Assembly (NCBI GenBank): GCA_017503445.1
Contig: JAFVTB010000026.1
Coordinates: 1-10,306, forward strand
Length of the DNA stretch: 10,306 nucleotides
Reading direction: 5' to 3'
DNA from: Clostridia bacterium
Lineage (GTDB): Bacteria > Bacillota > Clostridia > Christensenellales > UBA1242
The position numbers and the translations under genes are program-made. The notes beneath the pieces are model-generated. The model was given only the letters and a program-made list of their open reading frames with translations, was not told the DNA's origin and did not search any database. Of the stretch, positions 1-6,803 are shown piece by piece. Positions within the stretch are counted from its first letter, which is position 1. Each line of letters opens with the position of its first letter.

Positions 1-30
1 ATATTTTTTTGATGTTTTTTTGAAAAAACC

Positions 31-59
31 TTGCCAAAATGCATTTTTTGTGATAAGAT
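31..59 (+). promoter_or_regulatory. Probable sigma-A promoter of the nusA operon
   Basis: TTGCCA (31-36) matches the -35 consensus at 5 of 6 positions. It is followed by a 17-base spacer and TAAGAT (54-59), a 4 of 6 match to the -10 box. Transcription would begin near position 66, giving a leader of about 70 bases before nusA that contains the hairpin at 77-102. The region upstream is T- and A-rich and shows no coding content. The -10 match is only moderate, so this is a prediction from spacing and sequence. Confidence 0.5.
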
Positions 60-76
60 AAAGATACTTGAAGTGT

Positions 77-102
77 AGGAGTGGACCGTTTGGCCCACTC
101 TT
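77..102 (+). promoter_or_regulatory. Leader hairpin upstream of nusA, possible NusA-dependent attenuator
   Basis: Bases 79-84 (GAGTGG) pair with 95-100 (CCACTC). The stem extends outward by G78-T101 and A77-T102. After one A-C mismatch (85/94) it continues inward with CC-GG (86-87/92-93), closing a GTTT loop. The hairpin is followed by an interrupted T-rich stretch (TTATTCTT). A hairpin with a mismatch and a broken U-tract is the style of a weak, NusA-stimulated terminator. In Bacillus subtilis NusA represses its own operon through a NusA-dependent terminator in the leader, so autoregulation is a reasonable inference. It could instead be an RNA-stabilising 5' hairpin. Confidence 0.5.
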
Positions 103-135
103 ATTCTTAAATAAAGCAATCAAAGGGGTGAAAAA

Positions 136-1275
136 ATGATTAATAAAGATTTCTTTCAGGCGCTTGACGAACTTGAAAGTGAAAAGAAAATAAACAAAGA
201 ACAATTCATTGAAACACTTGAAACCGCGCTTGCATCAGCATACAAAAAAATGTATGGAGAGGCAAAAAGTGCATTGGTGAAACTCAACCCAGAAAAAAAC
301 ACAATCAAGATATACAGCTATAAAACCGTGGTTGAAGAAGTTGAAGATGAAGATAAACAAATTTCTGTGGAAGAGGCCAAGAAAATTAAATCGTCTTACA
401 AAGCAGGCGACACAATTTTGCAAGAAGAAAGCACCAAGGAATTTGGCCGCATCGCTGCGCAAACTGCTCAACAAGTGGTTATGCAGCGCCTTAAAGAACT
501 TGAACGCCAAATTGCCACCAGTGAAATGAGTGAAAAAGAAGATGAGCTTCTCACCGCAATCATTAAGCGTATTGATCAAAACATCGTATATGTTCAGATT
601 GCCGGCAGTCACACAGAAGGTGTGCTTTTGGAAAAAGATCAAATTCCAAATGAAAAATATGTTGTTGGCGAACGCATCAAAGTGTATGTGAAGCGCATTA
701 AGGATGGATATTCAGGTTTGCAAATTCAGGTTTCAAGAAGCAATGTTGGTTTTGTGCATAAACTTTTTGAACTTGAAATCCCTGAAGTACAAAGCGGCGA
801 AGTGATTGTAAAAAGCATTGCCCGCGATGCGGGAAAGCGTTGCAAGGTTGCCGTATATAGCGAAAAGCCAAATGTTGACGCACTTGGCGCGTGCGTGGGA
901 ATGCGCGGCCAAAGAATCAACACCATCAGTGCAGAACTTAATGGTGAAAAGGTTGATCTTGTTCCTTACACAGACGATATTTTGGAATATATCGCAAGCG
1001 CATTAAGCCCTGCCAGTGTGTTAAGCGTTGAAACCAATGAAAGTTTGCGCGCTTCACGCGTTGTGGTTCCGGATAATCAACTTTCACTTGCAATTGGCAA
1101 AGGTGGACAAAATGTTCGTTTGGCATCACGCCTTACGGGTTGGAAGATTGACATCAAGCCAGAAAGCGAGGTTTCAAAATCGCTTTCAAAACAAGCAGAT
1201 GATGAAGCGCGCCTTGAAGAACTTGCCCGCCAAAACGAAATCACAGATTTTGACGGCTTTGACGACATAGAATAA
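136..1275 (+). CDS. nusA: Transcription termination/antitermination factor NusA
   Basis: NusA binds RNA polymerase and nascent RNA and controls pausing, intrinsic termination and antitermination. The 379-residue protein has the full bacterial core. An N-terminal RNA-polymerase-binding domain (about 1-125) is followed by an S1 domain (about 135-200), then KH1 with GACVGMRGQR at 251-260 and KH2 with AIGKGGQNVR at 319-328. It ends in an acidic tail (DFDGFDDIE). It lacks the C-terminal acidic repeats of Gram-negative NusA, which is normal for Firmicutes, whose proteins are about this length. The ATG at 136 is preceded by AAAGGGGTGA (121-130 area), a near-consensus ribosome binding site. It is the first gene of the visible operon, with ylxR 18 bases downstream. 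rimP, the usual upstream neighbour, is not within the 135 bases before it. The leader hairpin suggests feedback control. Confidence 0.97.
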   Translation: MINKDFFQALDELESEKKINKEQFIETLETALASAYKKMYGEAKSALVKLNPEKNTIKIYSYKTVVEEVEDEDKQISVEEAKKIKSSYKAGDTILQEESTKEFGRIAAQTAQQVVMQRLKELERQIATSEMSEKEDELLTAIIKRIDQNIVYVQIAGSHTEGVLLEKDQIPNEKYVVGERIKVYVKRIKDGYSGLQIQVSRSNVGFVHKLFELEIPEVQSGEVIVKSIARDAGKRCKVAVYSEKPNVDALGACVGMRGQRINTISAELNGEKVDLVPYTDDILEYIASALSPASVLSVETNESLRASRVVVPDNQLSLAIGKGGQNVRLASRLTGWKIDIKPESEVSKSLSKQADDEARLEELARQNEITDFDGFDDIE

Positions 1276-1293
1276 TATGCAAAAAGGGTAAGG

Positions 1294-1551
1294 GTGAAAA
1301 TGAAGAAAATTCCTGAAAGAATGTGCTGCGTGTGCAGGGGGCGGTTTGAAAAACCAATGCTTGCGCGTGTGGTGAAAAACAAAAATGGTGAAATCTTTGT
1401 TGATTACACTTTCAAGGCGGCTGGGCGCGGCGCATACGTGTGCAAAAACCCCCTGTGCCTTGCAAAACTTGAAAAATCGCGTGCGCTTAATCGCGCCTTT
1501 AAATGCGAAGTTCCAAAAAGTATCTACAGTGAAATAAAAGGAGAAGAATAG
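1294..1551 (+). CDS. ylxR: YlxR family (DUF448) small RNA-binding protein
   Basis: This 85-residue protein is a YlxR/DUF448 family member, a small basic protein encoded between nusA and infB in most Gram-positive bacteria. The family signature is visible near the N-terminus (KKIPERMCCVC) and centrally (GRGAYVC). Cysteines at 11, 12, 14, 50 and 55 could bind a metal, but that is inference. In B. subtilis the protein has been linked to RNase P RNA and renamed RnpM; I have not verified that role here. Two starts are possible: GTG at 1294, preceded by AAAAAGGG (1281-1288), and ATG at 1300, preceded by AAGGGTGA. The latter gives a product two residues shorter, beginning MKKIPER. It lies 18 bases after nusA and 3 bases before the first infB start candidate, so these genes are almost certainly cotranscribed. 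Confidence 0.92.
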   Translation: MKMKKIPERMCCVCRGRFEKPMLARVVKNKNGEIFVDYTFKAAGRGAYVCKNPLCLAKLEKSRALNRAFKCEVPKSIYSEIKGEE

Positions 1552-1554
1552 TAC

Positions 1555-4167
1555 TTGACAAACCAAACACAAAAAAAGGGTGGCACCTTGAATAACCTGA
1601 AAGCCATTTATAATTTACAAAGCAGTGGGGAAATCCTGACGCTTTTGCGCAGTGTCCGCGAAAACATCTCAAAGGCGGATAATCTTTCTAATGCCTTTAA
1701 TGGTAAACTGAAAGAAAAATCTGTTTCCAATCAAAAAGAAGCCGAACTTGCAAAAGTTCAGGCGGCTCAGGCAGCGGCCAAAGCCCAAGAACTTGCCGCG
1801 GAAAAAGCCCGCCAAGAGGAAATTAAAAAGAAAGAACAACAAAAACTTGCAGAGCGCGAACTTTTTAAGCAGCAAGTTCAAAATATCCCACAAAAAAAAC
1901 CTGCGCGTCAAGAACAGAAATCTCCTTTTTCACGCCCGCAAAACAAATTCAGGTCTTTTGACAATCATCAAAATCAAAAGTTTGATCAAAAACGCACTTT
2001 CAATCCTTCAGATCGCCCGCAAAATCGTTTTAATCGCCCACAAAATGATCAACAGCGCCGTCCGTTCACCCCGGGCCAGCGCCCACAGTTTGGGGGAAAT
2101 AATCAAAACCGTCCAAACAACAATTTCAAACCTGGCAATCGCCCGGCTTTTGCCAGCACAAAAGAAAACAAGTTCAAAAAATTTGCCCCTGCACCTGCTG
2201 AGCCAATAATTGTTCAGCAAGAGCGCAGCAATTTTGGCAACAAAAACAAATCAGGTTTCAATAAAAATCGTGATGATCGTCGCCCAATGCAAAATCGCAG
2301 AATGCAAGTGCGCCGCGGATTTATTGACCTTGATATCAATAACGAAGAACGTGTCACAATTCGCAAACTTGCAAAACCAAAAAAGAAAGCCGATGTTTTT
2401 GTTGCCCCACAAGTTACAAGTGCGGTGATCACTGGTGATTCTGTGACAGTGAAAACCTTAAGTGAAAAAATTGGTAAGCCAGCAGGCGAAATCATCAAAA
2501 AACTTATGCTTTTGGGCGTGATGGCAACCATTAATTCAAGCATTGATTTTGACACTGCAGAGCTTGTGGCAACAGACCTTGGTGTTATGCTTGAACAAAA
2601 AGTTGAACAAACTTTTGAAGAAAAACTTTTGGACGAAACCCATAAAGAAGAAGATGTGAACGCAGTTCGCCGCCCACCGGTTGTAACAGTTATGGGCCAT
2701 GTTGACCATGGTAAAACAAGTTTGCTGGATGCCATTCGTAAAACCAGTGTTGCAAGCGGCGAAGCCGGCGGCATCACGCAAAAAATTGGTGCATATTCAA
2801 TCTCCACAAATGGCGAAAAAATCACATTTATTGACACCCCTGGCCATGCGGCATTCACTGCAATGCGTGCGCGCGGGGCGGATGTAACTGATATTGCAAT
2901 CTTGGTTGTTGCGGCAGATGACGGCATTATGCCACAAACTGTTGAGGCAATCAGCCATATCAAGGCGGCAAATGTGCCAATCATTGTTGCAGTCAACAAA
3001 ATGGATAAACCAGAGGCAAATATCGACCGCGTGAAGTCTGGACTTGCGGAAAATGGTGTGTTGCCGGAAGAATGGGGCGGCGAAGCAATTTTGGTTCCGC
3101 TTTCAGCAAAAACTGGCGTTGGCATTGATAAACTTATTGAAAGCATTTTGCTTGTTGCCGAAATGGAAGACCTTAAGGCAAATCCAAACAAAATGGCAAC
3201 AGGTGTTGTGATCGAGGCCGAACTTGATAAAAATCGTGGTCCAATTGCCACCGTGTTGGTGCAAAGCGGCACACTTAAGGTTGGTGACAACATTATGTCT
3301 GGGCTTACATTTGGTAAGGTCAAGGCAATGTTTGATGAAAACGGCAAATCTGTTAAAACTGCCACACCTTCAACACCTGTGGCTGTGCTTGGGTTCAACG
3401 ATGTTCCGTTCTCTGGCGATCAAGTTTTTGCGGTTGATGAAAAACTTTCAAAAAATGTTATCTCTGAACGCAAAAATAAGATCAAGGAAGACCAATCAAA
3501 ACGCACATCTGGTGTAAGCTTAGATGACTTTATGAATAAAGTGAACCAAGGCAAATTGAAATCTTTGAATATTATTATCAAGGCCGATGTTCAAGGCAGT
3601 GTGGAAGCCCTTAAACAAACATTGACCAGCATTGAAAACGAAGAAGTGCGTGTTGTGTGCATTCACAGCGCAGTTGGCGCCGTAACAGAATCAGATCTTG
3701 TCCTTGCACAGGCCAGCGGCGCAATCATTGTAAACTTTAACCTAAAGGTTTTGCCAAAAATTCAAAGTGCGGCTGATAAAATGAAGGTTGAAATCAAAAA
3801 CTATAACGTTATTTATGAATGTGTTGAAGAACTGACCGATGCAATCAACGGAATGATGACTGTGAAGTATGAACAAGTGGTTGCAGGGCACGCGGAAGTG
3901 CGCGTTGTGTTTAAGCTTTCAACTTATGGCCTTGTGGCAGGAAGCTATGTGAAAGACGGCAAAATTATTCGTGGTGCAATGGGACGTCTTATTCGCGATG
4001 GCGAAGTTGTTGCCGACACAGAAATTTCTGCACTTAAAATTGTGAAAGATGATAAAGCGGAAGTGAACACCGGCTTTGAATGCGGTATCAAACTTGCTGA
4101 TATTCCAGACCTTAAAGAAGGCGACATTATCGAATGTTATGAACTTGTGCCAATTAAAAGAAAATAG
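1555..4167 (+). CDS. infB: Translation initiation factor IF-2
   Basis: IF-2 is the GTPase that brings initiator fMet-tRNA to the 30S subunit and promotes 50S joining. The G domain has G1 GHVDHGKT at 381-388, G3 DTPGH at 427-431, G4 NKMD at 481-484 and G5 SAK at 517-519. An IF2_N-type module (about 295-350) precedes it. Domains II, III (KADVQGS from 676) and the fMet-tRNA-binding C-terminal domain (AGHAEVRVVF from about 777) follow. Residues 60-110 are Lys/Glu/Ala-rich and probably helical. Residues 110-255 are Arg/Asn/Gln/Pro-rich and probably disordered, with repeated RPQN-like units. There is no usable ATG in frame near the 5' end. TTG at 1555 has AAGGAG (1538-1543) 11 bases upstream; TTG at 1588 has AAAGGGTGG 4 bases upstream and would drop 11 residues. 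The ylxQ gene normally found before infB is missing. Confidence 0.97.
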   Translation: MTNQTQKKGGTLNNLKAIYNLQSSGEILTLLRSVRENISKADNLSNAFNGKLKEKSVSNQKEAELAKVQAAQAAAKAQELAAEKARQEEIKKKEQQKLAERELFKQQVQNIPQKKPARQEQKSPFSRPQNKFRSFDNHQNQKFDQKRTFNPSDRPQNRFNRPQNDQQRRPFTPGQRPQFGGNNQNRPNNNFKPGNRPAFASTKENKFKKFAPAPAEPIIVQQERSNFGNKNKSGFNKNRDDRRPMQNRRMQVRRGFIDLDINNEERVTIRKLAKPKKKADVFVAPQVTSAVITGDSVTVKTLSEKIGKPAGEIIKKLMLLGVMATINSSIDFDTAELVATDLGVMLEQKVEQTFEEKLLDETHKEEDVNAVRRPPVVTVMGHVDHGKTSLLDAIRKTSVASGEAGGITQKIGAYSISTNGEKITFIDTPGHAAFTAMRARGADVTDIAILVVAADDGIMPQTVEAISHIKAANVPIIVAVNKMDKPEANIDRVKSGLAENGVLPEEWGGEAILVPLSAKTGVGIDKLIESILLVAEMEDLKANPNKMATGVVIEAELDKNRGPIATVLVQSGTLKVGDNIMSGLTFGKVKAMFDENGKSVKTATPSTPVAVLGFNDVPFSGDQVFAVDEKLSKNVISERKNKIKEDQSKRTSGVSLDDFMNKVNQGKLKSLNIIIKADVQGSVEALKQTLTSIENEEVRVVCIHSAVGAVTESDLVLAQASGAIIVNFNLKVLPKIQSAADKMKVEIKNYNVIYECVEELTDAINGMMTVKYEQVVAGHAEVRVVFKLSTYGLVAGSYVKDGKIIRGAMGRLIRDGEVVADTEISALKIVKDDKAEVNTGFECGIKLADIPDLKEGDIIECYELVPIKRK

Positions 4168-4176
4168 GAGGATTTT

Positions 4177-4557
4177 ATGAACAATCGTATGCTTCGGGCT
4201 GATGCTGAAATCCAAAGGGAACTTGCGGAAATTATAAAAAATGATCATTCTGATCCCCGACTTCAAACCTTGATTTCTGTCACAAATGTTAAAACCAGTC
4301 CTGATTTCACAAGCGTGAAAGCGCGCGTAAGCATTTATGAAAAAGACCTTAAAACCCGCCAGGAAATCTTAAAACTTTTGCAAAAATCTTCGGGATATAT
4401 CAAGCGTCTTTTGGCAGAGAACTTGCAGCTTCGCAATGTCCCAAACCTGGTTTTTGCGCTTGATGACGGCGCATTCCACGAAGAAAACATCAATAAAATT
4501 TTGGAAACGCTTAATATCACACCTTTGGAAGAGGAAAATGATGGAGAAAAAAATTAG
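4177..4557 (+). CDS. rbfA: 30S ribosome-binding factor RbfA
   Basis: RbfA binds the maturing 30S subunit near the 5' end of 16S rRNA and assists late assembly and cold adaptation. The 126-residue length is typical. The KH-like fold is recognisable from the strand-rich ISVTNVKTSPDFTSVKARVS segment, the SSG kink at 71-73 in place of the usual A-x-G, and LRNVPNLVFALDD (85-97), the conserved 'R.vP.l.F..D' end of the domain. A short acidic tail follows. The start ATG at 4177 has a perfect AGGAGG (4166-4171) whose first bases overlap the infB stop codon, indicating tight coupling. Its 3' end overlaps the truB start by 17 bases in another frame. Confidence 0.96.
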   Translation: MNNRMLRADAEIQRELAEIIKNDHSDPRLQTLISVTNVKTSPDFTSVKARVSIYEKDLKTRQEILKLLQKSSGYIKRLLAENLQLRNVPNLVFALDDGAFHEENINKILETLNITPLEEENDGEKN

Positions 4558-5236
4558 CGATGGACTTATTGTGATTGACAAACCTTCGGGTTTGTCGTCT
4601 TTTTTGGCAGTGAAGATTGCCGCACGCGCGGTGGGCGCAAAAAAAGCCGGACACATGGGCACGCTTGATCCTTTGGCAAGCGGCGTTTTGGTGGTTGGCG
4701 TTGGCAAAGGCACCAAAATGTTTGATCATTTTTTGAAACATGAAAAAGAATATTATGCCGAATATGAATTTGGTTATGAAACCGACACTTTGGATTTGGA
4801 AGGCGCGGTTTTGAAAACTGATCCAAATGTGTGCGTAACTGAGGAGCAAATTAAGGCAGTTTTGCCAAAGTTTATGGGCAAAATTTTGCAAATGCCGCCC
4901 GTTTATTCTGCAAAAAAAATAGACGGGAAGAAGGCGTGTGATTTGGCGCGCGCTGGCAAAGAAGTTGAGTTAAAGCCAAAAGAGGTTGAGGTTTTTAAAC
5001 TTGAATTTGTGGGGCAAATCAAGCCAAACACATTTGGCATAAACATAAGATGTTCAAGTGGGTTTTATGTTCGGGCGCTTGGGCGGGATATTGCCGCCGC
5101 GCTTGGCACGGTTGCCACAACAATTTGCATTCGCCGCACTTATGCTTGCGGGTTCACCCTTGCTTCAGCGCAAACCCTTGAAGAAATCAAGGCGGGAAAC
5201 GCTTTGATTCATGCGCTTGATAAGGAGGGAAAATGA
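4541..5236 (+). CDS. truB: tRNA pseudouridine(55) synthase TruB, short form
   Basis: TruB converts U55 to pseudouridine in the T-loop of tRNAs. The catalytic motif is GHMGTLDPLASGVL (38-51) with the nucleophile Asp43. Other family motifs are the ETDTLDLEG segment (80-88), QMPPVYSAKKIDG (117-129) and CSSGFYVRALGRD (171-183). I chose ATG 4541, which has GAGG six bases upstream and gives MEKKISDGLIVIDKPSG; the adjacent ATG 4538 is equally in frame but very close to the GAGG. Starts further upstream lie inside rbfA and would add non-homologous residues. At 231 residues it is about 60-80 shorter than B. subtilis or E. coli TruB. It ends just after the TLEEIK segment, so the C-terminal PUA-like/TruB_C domain is missing. 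The stop codon overlaps the next start as ATGA (5233-5236). Confidence 0.95.
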   Translation: MEKKISDGLIVIDKPSGLSSFLAVKIAARAVGAKKAGHMGTLDPLASGVLVVGVGKGTKMFDHFLKHEKEYYAEYEFGYETDTLDLEGAVLKTDPNVCVTEEQIKAVLPKFMGKILQMPPVYSAKKIDGKKACDLARAGKEVELKPKEVEVFKLEFVGQIKPNTFGINIRCSSGFYVRALGRDIAAALGTVATTICIRRTYACGFTLASAQTLEEIKAGNALIHALDKEGK

Positions 5237-6090
5237 TAAGATTCGGTCCATCTGGCAACAGTCAAATTTTTTATAGTGCAGGCAACAAAACAAGTTTGCA
5301 GGCCCCTGCATGGCTTAAATCTTTGGGGCTCAATGCCTATGAATATTCCTTTGGCAGGGGGTATACCATGAGTTTGAAAACTGCCGAAGCCCTTGGCAAG
5401 GCCGCGCAGGAAAATGGTGTGGTTGTCAGCATTCATGCTCCATATTATATCAACCTTGCCAATCCGGATGATGTTATGAAGGAAAAATCTTTTGGATATA
5501 TTACAAAAGGTTTGCAACTTTTGCGTGCAATGCAAGGCAAGCATTTGGTTTTTCATGTTGCTTCACAGGGAAAACTTGGGCGCGGTGAGGCGCTGACCCT
5601 TGCAAAAACGCGGCTTAAAGAACTTCTTGCTCGCCTTGATTTTGATGGCGAACATAAAGGGCTTTACCTTTGCCCAGAAACAATGGGAAAACCTCTTCAA
5701 ATCGGCAGTTATAAGGAAATTATTGACCTTTGCACCTTGCACGAAAACCTTGTGCCAACATTTGATTTTGGGCATATCAATTGCATCACGCAAGGTGGGT
5801 TGACATGCAAAGAAAATTATTTGGAAATTTTTTCGTACTGCATTGCAAAACTTGGTTTTGAACGTACTAAAAATTGCCATATCCATTTTTCAAAGATCGA
5901 ATATGGCGCAAAAGGCGAAATTCGCCATTTAAATTATGATGACAAAGTGTATGGCCCGAACTTTGATCCGCTTGCCGAGGCGCTGGTTGAACTTGGGCTT
6001 GAACCAACAATAATTTGTGAAAGCAAAACAATGATGGCCGAAGATGCTTTGACAATAAAAAATATTTATGAAAAAACCGCGAAGATGTAG
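5233..6090 (+). CDS. Endonuclease IV-like TIM-barrel protein (AP endonuclease family 2)
   Basis: The 285-residue protein resembles the xylose isomerase-like TIM-barrel superfamily that includes Nfo (endonuclease IV, which cuts DNA at abasic sites using three zinc ions). Candidate metal ligands are His68 (SIHAPY), His108 (LVFHVAS), Glu149 (LCPETMG), Asp178 and His181 (DFGH), His216/His218 (CHIHFS), His232 (EIRH) and Glu263 (ICES). It differs from true Nfo: the His108 segment is not HPGS, and the paired Asp before His231 of the E. coli enzyme appears replaced by Ile in EIRH. It may therefore be a related phosphodiesterase or isomerase rather than a proven AP endonuclease. The opening RFGPSGNS and GLNAYEYSFGRG are, from memory, shared by a Firmicutes subfamily. 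The start overlaps the truB stop (ATGA) and has TAAGGAGG at 5221-5228, so it is translationally coupled to truB. Confidence 0.83.
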   Translation: MIRFGPSGNSQIFYSAGNKTSLQAPAWLKSLGLNAYEYSFGRGYTMSLKTAEALGKAAQENGVVVSIHAPYYINLANPDDVMKEKSFGYITKGLQLLRAMQGKHLVFHVASQGKLGRGEALTLAKTRLKELLARLDFDGEHKGLYLCPETMGKPLQIGSYKEIIDLCTLHENLVPTFDFGHINCITQGGLTCKENYLEIFSYCIAKLGFERTKNCHIHFSKIEYGAKGEIRHLNYDDKVYGPNFDPLAEALVELGLEPTIICESKTMMAEDALTIKNIYEKTAKM

Positions 6091-6116
6091 ACATTTGAAT
6101 GAAAATATGCTATAAT
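6088..6116 (+). promoter_or_regulatory. Strong promoter upstream of efp
   Basis: TAGACA (6088-6093) is a 5 of 6 match to the -35 box. It is followed by a 17-base spacer and a perfect TATAAT (6111-6116). TG at 6108-6109 adds an extended -10 (TGCTATAAT). The -35 box begins on the TAG stop codon of the preceding gene. Transcription would begin near 6123, about 50 bases before the efp ATG. This is the best promoter in the window and marks the end of the nusA operon as a regulatory unit, although read-through from upstream is possible because no terminator is seen. Confidence 0.8.
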
Positions 6117-6171
6117 AAACCGCAAAATAAATCAATGTGGCACTTTGTCACAAACAAAAGGAGATAAAATT

Positions 6172-6732
6172 ATGATAACAGCAGGCGATTTCAGAAAGGG
6201 TGTAACCTTTGAAATGGACGGGGCGGTGTTCACAGTTGTGGATTTCTTGCACGTTAAACCAGGCAAGGGAAGCCCGTTTGTGCGCACAAAAATCAAAAAC
6301 GTTAAAACAGGGCAAGTGCTTGAACGCACATTCAACCCAACCGATAAATTTAAGGCAGCAGTGATTGAACGCAAAGCAATGCAATATCTTTACAGCGATG
6401 GCGGGCTTTACTACTTTATGGATTTGGAAACTTATGAACAACTTCCAATGAACAAAGATATGGTTGAAGATGCCTTAAAGTTTATGACAGAAAATATGGA
6501 AGCAAACATCTTTTTCTATGAAGGTGAAGCATTTAATGTTGAACCACCAACATTTGTTGAACTTACAATCACAGAATGTGAACCGGGCGTTCAGGGCGAT
6601 ACTTCAAAGGCAGGTTATAAACCAGCGACACTTGAAACCGGCTTTGAAATCCAAGTGCCACTGTTTGTGAACCAAGGCGAAAAAATCCGCGTTGACACTC
6701 GCGATGGCACATATATGGAACGCGTTAAATAA
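6172..6732 (+). CDS. efp: Translation elongation factor P
   Basis: EF-P binds between the P and E sites of stalled ribosomes and speeds peptide bond formation at proline stretches. The 186-residue length and all three OB-like domains fit. The N-terminal KOW-like domain carries the loop KPGKGSPFVR, with Lys32 at the tip where EF-P is modified in other bacteria. The middle domain contains MQYLYSDGGLYYFMD. The C-terminal domain has PGVQGDTSKAGYKPATLETG, close to the family signature. The start at 6172 is set by AAAAGGAGA (6157-6165 area) and by homology at MITAGDFRKG. A longer in-frame reading from TTG 6145 has no support. The gene has its own promoter and a terminator-like hairpin downstream. 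No gene for a Lys32-modifying enzyme is in the window. Confidence 0.97.
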   Translation: MITAGDFRKGVTFEMDGAVFTVVDFLHVKPGKGSPFVRTKIKNVKTGQVLERTFNPTDKFKAAVIERKAMQYLYSDGGLYYFMDLETYEQLPMNKDMVEDALKFMTENMEANIFFYEGEAFNVEPPTFVELTITECEPGVQGDTSKAGYKPATLETGFEIQVPLFVNQGEKIRVDTRDGTYMERVK

Positions 6733-6750
6733 GCATGTCATAAATAAAAT

Positions 6751-6784
6751 AAAAAACTTCGGCTTTCAAAGCCCTTGTTTTTTT
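6751..6784 (+). terminator. Terminator or attenuator between efp and glyS
   Basis: GGCTT (6761-6765) pairs with AAGCC (6769-6773) around a TCA loop. After a symmetric TTC/CTT internal loop, AAAAAAC (6751-6757) pairs with GTTTTTT (6777-6783), which is also the T-tract (6778-6784). It lies 18 bases after the efp stop and ends 19 bases before the glyS start. I see no convincing promoter after it, so glyS is probably reached by read-through or by a weak promoter upstream of the hairpin. It may therefore attenuate rather than fully stop transcription. Confidence 0.7.
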
Positions 6785-6803
6785 AAGTTTAAAAGGAAAA
6801 AAT

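Noticed and set aside
14..29. GTTTTTT-TG-AAAAAAC near the left edge, as a possible terminator of an upstream gene.
   Set aside because: The stem contains only A-T pairs apart from the outer G-C, the loop is too small, and no T-tract follows. It could be part of a larger element cut by the window edge, but this cannot be supported.
1555..1614. A perfect TTGACA at 1555-1560 and a perfect TATAAT at 1609-1614, suggesting an internal promoter at the infB start.
   Set aside because: The boxes are not paired: no -10 lies 16-18 bases after the TTGACA. The nearest -35-like hexamer before the TATAAT (TTGAAT, 1588-1593) has only a 15-base spacer. Both fall within or at the infB coding sequence.
2214..3398. 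A 394-codon open frame on the minus strand opposite infB.
   Set aside because: Its product is rich in Ser, Thr, Ala and Ile, with no recognisable domain, and it lies wholly opposite the highly conserved IF-2 G domain. It is a codon-usage shadow of infB.
4436..4540. A longer TruB reading starting inside rbfA.
   Set aside because: The extra 35 residues do not resemble TruB, are encoded within conserved rbfA sequence, and have no ribosome binding site; the ATG at 4541 does.
6145..6171. An EF-P start at TTG 6145.
   Set aside because: EF-P proteins begin at the equivalent of MITAGDF, and AAAAGGAG is correctly placed for the ATG at 6172.
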